Source of the DNA: an uncultured Lachnospiraceae bacterium
Lineage (GTDB): Bacteria; Bacillota; Clostridia; Lachnospirales; Lachnospiraceae
Reading direction: 5' to 3'
Assembly: GCA_947594335.1 (NCBI GenBank)
Contig: CANQEC010000036.1
Location: 1 to 15,091 of the forward strand
Length of the DNA: 15,091 nucleotides
Part shown: one piece after another, positions 1 through 5,810 of the stretch
Position numbering within the stretch: the stretch's first letter is position 1
Layout: every line of letters begins with the position of its first letter
Notes under the pieces: model-generated
Told to the model about the DNA's origin: nothing
What the model saw: only the letters and a program-made list of their open reading frames with translations
The model's database searches: none
Translations under genes and position numbers: made by a program

Positions 1-230
1 ATAGTCGAAAGAGAAAAGTTCCCGGCTCCCATTATAAACAGAGCGATCTTCTTCATCAAGTATTTTTTGTTTTTGGTATCTGATTATTTTTTATATGCTG
101 TATTATTCTGGATTAATTCTGTTTCTGCGTTGATTTTAGAATTTTAGAATATCACTGGATGTGTATAATATTTTTTATTATATCATGTGTATTGTGAAAT
201 GTCTATGCTGATTTTATTTTTCACTATAGA

Positions 231-250
231 TTTTAAGATATTTTAAGATA
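231..250. repeat. Tandem 10-bp AT-rich direct repeat
   Basis: The 10-mer TTTTAAGATA occurs twice back to back (231-240 and 241-250), immediately before the hairpin at 253-290. It may be chance in AT-rich DNA. Read on the minus strand it supplies part of the T-rich tail after the hairpin. Confidence 0.6.
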
Positions 251-252
251 AG

Positions 253-290
253 ACCGGCAGAATCCTGACGGGTGCGGGTGTTCTGCCGGT
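253..290 (-). terminator. Probable terminator of the dehydrogenase remnant
   Basis: A perfect 10-bp inverted repeat (ACCGGCAGAA at 253-262, TTCTGCCGGT at 281-290) has an 18-nt loop. On the minus strand it lies about 90 nt after the stop codon at 378 and is followed by a T-rich but interrupted tract. The stem is strong. The long loop and interrupted T tract make it a moderate rather than a textbook terminator. Confidence 0.55.
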
Positions 291-377
291 TCGTCTACAT
301 AATTATGAAAAACCCTTTTTCAGAAATGAAACTATAAAATTTGGCTTCTCAGCAGCACAGCAGCCGGTAATCCGCAT

Positions 378-1320
378 TCAGAGATAATGCTTCAGCGTCT
401 CCCTGACTGCTCCGGGGCCAGCCAGCTGGCTCCGTACCATCTCCTCGATCTTCTCCCCGATGCCAGCCTCATAAAGGTTCATGCCGAAAATATTTTCATT
501 GGACAGGATCGGCCGCAGCTGATCCGTCAGCGAATCCGGTTTTCCATATTCCACGCCTTTCAGCCTGCTGCGCAGTTCCGGAATCATGGGGTCCGGCGAC
601 AGCTCAAACGGCCGGCCTGCATCATCCACGGCGAACAGATAACGGATCCAGCCTGCGATCGCCAGCGGGATTGCCGTCAGCTTTTTCGCATCCCCGTCAC
701 GGGACACATAGGCTTTGATCGTCTCTCCAAACCGGATTCCCACCATCTGCGAGATATCCACCGCAATGCGGGCACTGGTATCTCCCAGATAAGCATTCAG
801 AAATCTTACGCACATCAGCTCGTCCAGAAAACCTTCCGGTGAAAGGATCCCCGGATCTTCCACTACCGGAAGTCCTCCCACATATCCCACCTGCCGTGCA
901 AGCTCATGCAGCTGCGGATCCTGCACTCCGTCGGCAAACAGCGTATAGCCCATCATACAGGCATAGGTGCACAGAGCCGTATGGACCATGGATCGGATTC
1001 AGGCATGCGGTTACTTTCATCCGCTCGGATCTGTTTACCGTTTTGCGGTCTGTCATATACACACCGGCCTGTTCCAGCGGCGGACGGCCGTTGGGGAAAG
1101 AATCCTCCACCACAAGATATCCTGGTTCCTCAGCATTGGCAAAGGGAGCAATATACGTTTTGCGTGGTGTCACTATAATCTCCATATCCTCCACCCCGGC
1201 CTTTGCCAGTGCCTTCGCCACGTTTTCTCCCGGACGCGGCGTAATTTTGTCGATCATGGTCCAGGGAAACGTTACTGCCGATTCATCTGTCACATCTTCC
1301 TTATATCCAGGATTTTTTTA
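378..1320 (-). pseudogene. Truncated, frameshifted mannitol dehydrogenase family oxidoreductase
   Basis: This is the remains of a polyol/hexuronate NAD(P)-dependent dehydrogenase (mannitol dehydrogenase / fructuronate reductase family, usually about 480-540 residues). Two frames together encode its central and C-terminal part. The first (about 1317 down to 988) carries the family motif FPWTMIDKITPRP, then ERMKVTACLNPIH. The second (980 down to 378) resumes with TALCTYACMMGY and runs to a normal-looking end (AVRETLKHYL). The frames are separated by a 7-bp insertion at 981-987 that splits the conserved LNPIHTAL stretch. Upstream, the frame meets a stop codon at 1318-1320. The N-terminal Rossmann NAD-binding half, roughly 200 residues, is absent; a zinc-ribbon gene lies there instead. 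A GTG at 1291-1293 is the first possible start but has no known relevance. The substrate cannot be deduced. The family call is confident, and the loss of function is inferred from two independent lesions. Confidence 0.85.
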
Positions 1321-1345
1321 AGGATATCGGATCGGCAAATCTTTC

Positions 1346-1558
1346 TTAAAAATTTTGCCGCCGTGATACTGCTGCTGCCGGGAGCGTCCCCTCCGGCAGC
1401 ACATAACCGCAGGCGTCACATTCGCTCTCCCCAACCGTCAGCCCGTCCTTGAGAAAAACCTCGATCCCGCCCGGTTCGTGGCAGTTTGGACACTCAATCT
1501 CCATGATCTGTTTCTGGTTTCTCACGTCCTGGCAATCGGCAAATGCAATATTTCCCAT
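1346..1558 (-). CDS. Small zinc-ribbon protein
   Basis: A 70-residue protein with two CxxC knuckles (C23-P-N-C26 and C47-D-A-C50), the pattern of a small zinc ribbon that probably binds one Zn ion. No membrane segment or catalytic motif is seen. The ATG at 1556-1558 is preceded about 9 nt upstream by a strong AGGAGGG site and by a promoter at 1625-1652, so the start is well supported. An internal Met at residue 19 just before the ribbon is a less likely start. The gene ends only 26 nt before the dehydrogenase remnant, whose missing N-terminal half should lie here, so a deletion joint may sit close to its 3' end and its last residues could be non-native. The biological role is unknown; similar ribbons occur in nucleic-acid-binding or metal-handling proteins. 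Confidence 0.65.
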   Translation of the reverse strand: MGNIAFADCQDVRNQKQIMEIECPNCHEPGGIEVFLKDGLTVGESECDACGYVLPEGTLPAAAVSRRQNF

Positions 1559-1624
1559 CCTGAATTCCCTCCTGATACAGTTTGTTCTTTTATGAACATG
1601 CTGTTGATTTTTTGATTCAGGCCC

Positions 1625-1652
1625 ATTATAATAGACCCATCAAAAAGTTCAA
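1625..1652 (-). promoter_or_regulatory. Sigma70-type promoter for the zinc-ribbon gene
   Basis: On the minus strand, TTGAAC (1652-1647) and TATAAT (1630-1625) are separated by 16 nt. The -10 box lies about 67 nt upstream of the ATG at 1558. It is divergent from the tetR promoter at 1670-1699, and the two -35 boxes are less than 20 bp apart, so one bound regulator could affect both. Confidence 0.55.
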
Positions 1653-1656
1653 TCGT

Positions 1657-1701
1657 CAATTATCTGACTTTGACAGGTTCCTGAACAAAAATGGATAATT
1701 G
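1657..1701. promoter_or_regulatory. Inverted repeat bracketing the tetR promoter
   Basis: CAATTATC (1657-1664) and GATAATTG (1694-1701) form a perfect 8-bp inverted repeat with a 29-nt spacer. The arms flank the -35 box and cover the -10 box of the plus-strand promoter. This position suits autoregulation by the TetR-family protein encoded downstream. The arms are AT-rich, so chance is possible. Confidence 0.4.
1670..1699 (+). promoter_or_regulatory. Promoter of the tetR-family gene
   Basis: A perfect -35 box TTGACA (1670-1675) is followed after 18 nt by GATAAT (1694-1699). Transcription would start about 95 nt upstream of the ATG at 1803. It overlaps the inverted repeat at 1657-1701. Confidence 0.5.
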
Positions 1702-1802
1702 TTGAGAAATTATGGCAAGGATATAGAGGAAAAGATCAGAAACTGAGGGATCGTTTCCCTGTCATTTTGTGCCCACACCAAACGAAAGGAATGACTCTGA
1801 AC

Positions 1803-2414
1803 ATGGAAGAAAAACGAAAAGACGACCGGCGCAGCAGATATACGCGCCAGACGATCAAGGATATTTTTCTCGAGGAACTGAAAACAAAACCTTATAATAA
1901 GATCACTGTGACAGAAATCTGTAAAAAGGCGGAAATGAACCGCGGCACTTTTTATCTCCATTACTACGATATCGATGATGTGCTGAACGACATCTTTGAA
2001 GATTTTCTCTCCAATACTTCAAGCGTTCTGGACCATGTACTGTGTCCGAACAAGCAGAACTGTACCTACCCGTTCTGCGAGAAAATACAGTCTTCTCCCC
2101 GGTATCAGGTACTCTTTTCCGATGACGTTGTTTCCGCCCGGATGCTGGAGAAGTTTTCCGATATGGGAAAGGAAAGCTTCATTACTCATCTGATGCAGAA
2201 AAGTCTTTTGACTTTTGAGCAGGCGGAGGCGGTTTTCTGGTTCCAGATGAACGGCTGCCTTGCGGTCAACCGGATGATGCTGAAAAACAAATGTACGGAC
2301 TGGAGCCGGATCCAGAAAACCATCGATCAGTTTATCAAAGCCGGTTTTGAAACCTTCCTGATTCACAATCAGCGGGAAGAATCCTGCGATATTATTGACA
2401 TATGGCAGAAATAG
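1803..2414 (+). CDS. TetR/AcrR family transcriptional regulator
   Basis: A 203-residue one-component repressor-type regulator. Residues 12-60 form the TetR DNA-binding domain. The stretch PYNKITVTEICKKAEMNRGT, with YLHYYDIDD after it, is the typical helix-turn-helix and following tyrosine-rich helix. The C-terminal part (about 75-190) is the ligand-binding/dimer region and is not diagnostic of a ligand. It holds three closely spaced cysteines (C81, C87, C92), which might bind metal or sense redox state; this is inference. The ATG at 1803 follows an AAAGGA site by 12 nt. An ATG at 1791 and a TTG at 1767 are in frame, but the first abuts the AAAGGA and the second has no good site. The gene sits 46 nt upstream of the DUF134-NifX gene, and the promoter for that gene lies inside its 3' end. 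It may regulate itself and that neighbour. Confidence 0.88.
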   Translation: MEEKRKDDRRSRYTRQTIKDIFLEELKTKPYNKITVTEICKKAEMNRGTFYLHYYDIDDVLNDIFEDFLSNTSSVLDHVLCPNKQNCTYPFCEKIQSSPRYQVLFSDDVVSARMLEKFSDMGKESFITHLMQKSLLTFEQAEAVFWFQMNGCLAVNRMMLKNKCTDWSRIQKTIDQFIKAGFETFLIHNQREESCDIIDIWQK

Positions 2415-2423
2415 AAGTATACT
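2395..2423 (+). promoter_or_regulatory. Near-consensus promoter for the DUF134-NifX gene
   Basis: TTGACA (2395-2400) and TATACT (2418-2423) are separated by exactly 17 nt. The -35 box lies within the last codons of the tetR-family gene. The predicted start of transcription is around 2430, giving a leader of about 30 nt before the ATG at 2461. The downstream gene can therefore be expressed independently of its neighbour. Confidence 0.7.
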
Positions 2424-2450
2424 GAATCTGATTACTGACATATGTCGGAA
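2396..2450. promoter_or_regulatory. Paired operator-like direct repeats
   Basis: TGACATATGGCAGAA (2396-2410) and TGACATATGTCGGAA (2436-2450) match at 13 of 15 positions and lie 40 bp apart, about four helical turns. The second contains the perfect 10-bp palindrome GACATATGTC (2437-2446). One copy overlaps the -35 box; the other lies just past the expected transcription start, next to the ribosome binding site. This is the usual layout for repression. The binder could be the upstream TetR-family protein or the DUF134 helix-turn-helix itself. Confidence 0.5.
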
Positions 2451-2460
2451 AGGAGGCACT

Positions 2461-3189
2461 ATGCCAAGGCCAAAAAGATGCAGAAGAATCTGCGGTTATC
2501 CTGATTACTGGAGTTTTGCGCCGGAAGAACCGGACATTCATGAAACAGTCCTGTTCATGCTGGATGAATTTGAGACAATCCGCCTGATCGACTATCAGAA
2601 AATGACCCAGGAGGAATGCGCAAGGGAGATGGGCGTCTCCAGAGCAACTGTGACCGGCATCTATGAGCAGGCGCGTTTTAAAATAGCGGATGCGATGGTA
2701 AACGGAAAGCGCATCCGGATCACAGGAGGGACCTATCGGATTGACTCCATACCGGCAAGTGCCCAGATTAAAGAAAAGGGAGGAAATATTATGAGAATTG
2801 CAGTTACCTGTGAACAGGGAATGGTGGGCCAGCATTTTGGCAGAACGGAACAGTTTAAGATTTTTGACGTGGCGGAAGGAAAAATCATAGCTTCCCAGGT
2901 CATCGATACCAATGGAACCGGTCACGGTGCGCTCGCCGGATTTTTGCGCGCAGCGGAAGTCGAGGTCCTGATCTGCGGCGGCATCGGCATGGGCGCAAGA
3001 GACGCTCTCGCGGAGGTGGGCATTCAGATCCTGCCGGGGGTGTCCGGAAATGTGGACGACGCTGTGAAAAGCTACCTTGCAGGTGATCTCAGCTATGACC
3101 CCGACACAGTCTGCCATCATCATGACCACGAACACGGGGAAGGCGGCTGCCATCACGGCGGAGGCTGCGGTTCCCATGGATGTCACTGA
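2461..3189 (+). CDS. DUF134 helix-turn-helix and NifX-like cofactor-binding fusion protein
   Basis: A 242-residue two-domain protein. Residues 1-90 match DUF134 (UPF0251): the start MPRPKRCRRI is typical, and a sigma-region-4-like helix-turn-helix is seen at about 48-79 (MTQEECAREMGVSRATVTGI). Residues 111-210 match the dinitrogenase iron-molybdenum cofactor/NifX-NifB-C family (MRIAVTCEQG, QHFGRTEQFKIFDV, ICGGIGMGARDAL). This family occurs in many anaerobes without nitrogenase and is thought to bind Fe-S or metal clusters. The tail (218-242) is packed with His, Cys and Gly, which indicates metal binding. The ATG follows AAAGGAGG by 4-5 nt. A second AAGGGAGG-ATG pair at 2776-2793 could also start the NifX domain separately. 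No nif genes are nearby, so a metal-responsive regulatory or metal-cluster role is more likely than nitrogen fixation; this is inference. Confidence 0.85.
   Translation: MPRPKRCRRICGYPDYWSFAPEEPDIHETVLFMLDEFETIRLIDYQKMTQEECAREMGVSRATVTGIYEQARFKIADAMVNGKRIRITGGTYRIDSIPASAQIKEKGGNIMRIAVTCEQGMVGQHFGRTEQFKIFDVAEGKIIASQVIDTNGTGHGALAGFLRAAEVEVLICGGIGMGARDALAEVGIQILPGVSGNVDDAVKSYLAGDLSYDPDTVCHHHDHEHGEGGCHHGGGCGSHGCH
2776..2793 (+). promoter_or_regulatory. Internal ribosome binding site and start for the NifX domain
   Basis: AAGGGAGG at 2776-2783 lies 7 nt before an in-frame ATG (2791) that is exactly where the NifX-like domain begins (MRIAVTCEQG). The spacing and strength equal those of real starts in this window. 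This suggests either a recent fusion of two adjacent genes or production of a separate 132-residue short form as well as the full protein. Confidence 0.5.
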
Positions 3190-3198
3190 CGATCTTGC

Positions 3199-3248
3199 CG
3201 GGAAAGCCCGAATGTAAAGCAGGAGCAGACAGCAGATTTATCTGCTTT
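3199..3248 (+). terminator. Weak hairpins after the DUF134-NifX gene
   Basis: Small inverted repeats follow the stop codon: CGGG/CCCG around 3199-3210, and AGCAGA-TTTA-TCTGCT at 3231-3246, with an alternative AAAGCAG/CTGCTTT pairing. No T tract follows, so termination here is only possible. Confidence 0.3.
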
Positions 3249-3325
3249 GCGCAGGCCCAGGGAAATCAGCTGCTGGCGCAGCACCCGGGCCGCACAAATA
3301 GGGATGTTGGGAAATAAGTTAACCG

Positions 3326-3408
3326 GGAGCTTGTTATAATCCAGTTGTACACATGTCTAAGACAGATGTAACGAAGACCAGGTGAACAACTGATTTGTAA
3401 CAAGCCCC
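3326..3408. repeat. Long imperfect hairpin element
   Basis: Arms at 3330-3352 and 3382-3404 are inverted repeats matching at 19 of 23 positions, and the pairing extends outward through a bulge (GGG/CCC). The loop carries its own inner dyad (TGTCT-A-AGACA at 3355-3365). Such a long cruciform or RNA hairpin in a gap between convergent genes suggests a decayed insertion element or MITE-like repeat, or a structured RNA. No transposase is seen. The rest of the gap 3190-3535 shows no gene beyond the short frame at 3357-3482. Confidence 0.6.
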
Positions 3409-3482
3409 ATTGGACATTTTCCGACAGCCTTGATTGTACATGCCCCTGCTTTAGCAAACTGAAGATATTTTCCAAGGTTCAT
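3357..3482 (-). other. Orphan 41-codon reading frame, possibly a gene remnant
   Basis: A minus-strand ATG frame of 41 codons (begins MNLGKYLQFAKAGACTIKAV) has a non-random amino-acid make-up but no recognisable family. No clear ribosome binding site precedes it, and its 3' half is the arm of the hairpin at 3326-3408. It may be part of a dispersed repeat or a leftover of a lost gene. It is recorded as a candidate, not as a confirmed gene. Confidence 0.25.
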
Positions 3483-3535
3483 TTTTAACCCGGCGGCACA
3501 GCCGCGTTCAGAGATAATCGCTGACAATGGAAGCG

Positions 3536-5521
3536 CTATACGTATAATTCCTGTTCTTTTACCGCCTCCGCAAACGGGCCCGGCAGGATCCGGACTCCGC
3601 GATGCTTTCCCAGATAATCCGTATCAAAAACGATGTCCGTCCCATCCGGATTTTCATAGCGCTCTTCCGGCTCAAAGGCTTTTCCCAGCGTATCCGAGGA
3701 AATAAGCCCGACCTCAAAATTCCGGATCCGTTCATAGAGATTGGTCTTCAAAACAAAACGGCCGTCTTTTTCCTCCAGTTCAACCTGCACCGGGTTTTCG
3801 GAATCCGTCAGGCTGTGCTTTTCCTTATTCCAGCCCTGCGCCCCGGCCAGATAAACGTTCCCGTCTGCCCAGACCGGGAGGGAATGCGCGTGCCAGGGTT
3901 CCAGACCTGCCATATCCGGCGTATCGCTCTCCATGTCGAAATGAGAAATCCATTCTTCATAGGTGACATAGTCGTTCATCACATGAGTGCCGACCTCACG
4001 GTTTTCCATAAAGACTTCATCCCGGGTGTCGCTCTTTACTTCGACCGCGTCCTTCGGCCATTTCTGCACAAAAATATTATTATAAAAACGGTCATCCCCG
4101 TGAAGAATCGTCATGAATCCCATGACCTCCGTCCTGTGAGGGATATGGTAAGGCGTATACCGCGGGCCTGTTCCGTCGCCCACACAGGTAAGCGCGCCGC
4201 AGATCAGGTTATGTACCATCGCCACACCCTGCGTCGCTATGCGCAGCGACACGTCCGACAGCAGAATATTGTGATCGATCAGCGTGGGACCATGCCCTAC
4301 CTCCACAAAAATGTCCTGGCTCATCATGCCGCCGTCAAGCTGTTTCGCAAAAGCAGGCCGCTGATTGTCATGCAGCAGATTCTGCGTGATGCGTGTGCCC
4401 TGCGCTTCCCAGTCCGTCCAGATCCCCATGGTACAGTGATGGATGTGGTTCCTGCGCATGATCACATCGATGGCCGCGTGCATCTTGATTCCCGCGATCT
4501 CCGCGCCGCCCAGCTCCATCATGTTGTTGATGTGATGGATGTGATTATCCTCGATCACCGAGAAGACGCCGCCCATCCGGCCGATGATGCCGCCCTGCTC
4601 ACAGTGGTGGATGTTGTTGCGGCGGATGATATGGCTGCCCACCTTCTCCTTCACCCAGCCATGATACTGGCCGCGGCAGACCGCGTCCCGCTCCATCTGC
4701 GTCGGACTTTTGACATGTTTGTACGTAAAATAATGCTCGTTATCCGGATCCAGATATTTCCCCAGCCCGATGCCGGCGCACTTGCTGTTGGAAATCTCAC
4801 AATCCTCAATGATCCAGCCTTTCGACCAGTGCGGGCCGATCATGCAGTCCTGAAAAGCCGCGGGCGGCGCCCATGTTGTGGCCGCCTTTGTGACGGCAAA
4901 TCCGCTGACCGTGATATAACCGACGCCTGTTTTGGAGGGCATGAAGCATTCCCGGCGCACATTGATCTCCACGTTCTCCCGGTTGGGATCCGCTCCCTGA
5001 AAATTCGCGAAAAACACGGTACGCCCGTCCTGCTGCTCGGCATACCATTTCAGGCAGGACGCCTCCGGTTCCCAGGAATACTCACTTTCTGCTCCCGCAA
5101 GGCACTCTTCGAGACTGCCTGCCTCATAGAGCATTTTATCGTTCAGATAGACCGCTCCCGTGTGCTTTGTGCGGCCGGCAAAATACCAGTCCCCATACAC
5201 GTAAGTCGTATACGGATTGTATTTCCCAAAAATCGAATTATCCACGCTCGCCATCCAGACCGTCCCCCTGTAAGGCTCCCATCCGGTCAGCTCTTCCGCC
5301 CCGGTGATCACCGCGCCCAGAGGTTCCGTACTCCTGTACACAATACGCGCATCTTCTTTCCCGGCATTGGCCGGATCCACGTACTCCCGGTACACGCCCG
5401 GCGCTACCAGCACCTCATCCCCGGCCCGGGCGATTTTCGCCGCCTCCCGGATCCGGCGAAACGGATTTTCTTTTGTGCCATTGCCGTCATGTCCGGCATT
5501 TACATTCACATAAATCTTCAT
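3536..5521 (-). CDS. GH120 family beta-xylosidase
   Basis: A 661-residue enzyme with a right-handed parallel beta-helix fold. It closely resembles GH120 beta-xylosidases, typified by XylC of Thermoanaerobacterium saccharolyticum, which release xylose from xylobiose and short xylo-oligosaccharides. Residues 1-50 form the opening strands (GNGTKENPFRRIREAAKI, APGVYREYV). Residues 105-230 carry the inserted domain (FFANFQGADPN, VEINVRREC, WAPP). The helix rungs contain repeated NxIHH patterns. The catalytic pair known from XylC is conserved: the nucleophile is D370 in TDWEAQGT and the acid/base is E407 in FVEVGHGP. The spacing between them is about 14 residues longer than I recall for XylC. There is no signal peptide, so the enzyme is probably cytoplasmic and acts on imported oligosaccharides. 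The ATG follows AAAGGAG by 11 nt. It is a single gene with its own promoter (5676-5703); no xylose transporter or regulator lies beside it. Confidence 0.88.
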   Translation of the reverse strand: MKIYVNVNAGHDGNGTKENPFRRIREAAKIARAGDEVLVAPGVYREYVDPANAGKEDARIVYRSTEPLGAVITGAEELTGWEPYRGTVWMASVDNSIFGKYNPYTTYVYGDWYFAGRTKHTGAVYLNDKMLYEAGSLEECLAGAESEYSWEPEASCLKWYAEQQDGRTVFFANFQGADPNRENVEINVRRECFMPSKTGVGYITVSGFAVTKAATTWAPPAAFQDCMIGPHWSKGWIIEDCEISNSKCAGIGLGKYLDPDNEHYFTYKHVKSPTQMERDAVCRGQYHGWVKEKVGSHIIRRNNIHHCEQGGIIGRMGGVFSVIEDNHIHHINNMMELGGAEIAGIKMHAAIDVIMRRNHIHHCTMGIWTDWEAQGTRITQNLLHDNQRPAFAKQLDGGMMSQDIFVEVGHGPTLIDHNILLSDVSLRIATQGVAMVHNLICGALTCVGDGTGPRYTPYHIPHRTEVMGFMTILHGDDRFYNNIFVQKWPKDAVEVKSDTRDEVFMENREVGTHVMNDYVTYEEWISHFDMESDTPDMAGLEPWHAHSLPVWADGNVYLAGAQGWNKEKHSLTDSENPVQVELEEKDGRFVLKTNLYERIRNFEVGLISSDTLGKAFEPEERYENPDGTDIVFDTDYLGKHRGVRILPGPFAEAVKEQELYV

Positions 5522-5675
5522 GTGGTTAAAAACTCCTTTCCTGAATTAACTCCATTCCACCTGCAGCTTTTTACCGATCTCACAAACCAGATTCTCTTTC
5601 AAAGGTTCCGGCTTTCCTGTACCCTCAAAAGGACTTCTTTCCTGCGCCATAAACGGCGCTTCCTCATTCAACTAC

Positions 5676-5703
5676 ATTATAACGTTTTTTTAATATTTGT
5701 AAA
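5676..5703 (-). promoter_or_regulatory. Promoter of the GH120 gene
   Basis: On the minus strand, TTTACA (5703-5698) and TATAAT (5681-5676) are separated by 16 nt. The leader to the ATG at 5521 is about 150 nt and contains a small hairpin GCGCC-6-GGCGC (5644-5659). Around the -35 box an imperfect dyad TTGT-TT-ACAA could be a sugar-repressor operator, but no cognate regulator is present in the window. Confidence 0.6.
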
Positions 5704-5754
5704 CAATTCACTTTGCGCTTTCTGTACCCCGGTCCGCTTCCTGGGCCTGCGCAC

Positions 5755-5788
5755 AAAAAAAGACAAGGTGTTTAAAATTCTCCTCGTC
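5755..5788 (-). terminator. Rho-independent terminator of the repair operon
   Basis: On the minus strand, a 7-bp stem (GACGAGG pairing with CCTTGTC, one G-U pair) with a 13-nt loop is followed directly by seven T residues. It lies 23 nt past the stop codon of the metallophosphoesterase gene and upstream of the GH120 promoter. It therefore separates the two transcription units. Confidence 0.7.
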
Positions 5789-5810
5789 CATGGAAATCCC
5801 GCCCGCAGCA

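Larger units (their letters stand above)
1..377. other. AT-rich gene-free stretch
   Basis: No convincing gene is seen in this stretch. Positions 60-250 are very AT-rich. The stretch holds a tandem 10-bp repeat (231-250) and a GC-rich hairpin (253-290) that can end the minus-strand transcript arriving from 378. A minus-strand ATG at 54-56 opens a short frame (starting MKKIALF) that runs off the left edge. It could be the start of a secreted or membrane protein, but no ribosome binding site precedes it, so it is not called as a gene. Confidence 0.5.

Noticed and set aside
1..56. Minus-strand frame starting MKKIALFIMG and running off the left edge
   Set aside because: It looks like a signal-peptide start, but there is no ribosome binding site and only 18 codons are visible, so a gene call is not supported.
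1..147. Plus-strand open frame from the left edge, rich in hydrophobic residues
   Set aside because: The bias follows from very high A+T content, and no family resemblance is seen.
2461..3189. Nitrogen-fixation locus suggested by the NifX-like domain
   Set aside because: No nif structural or cofactor genes are present, and the domain is common in non-diazotrophic anaerobes.
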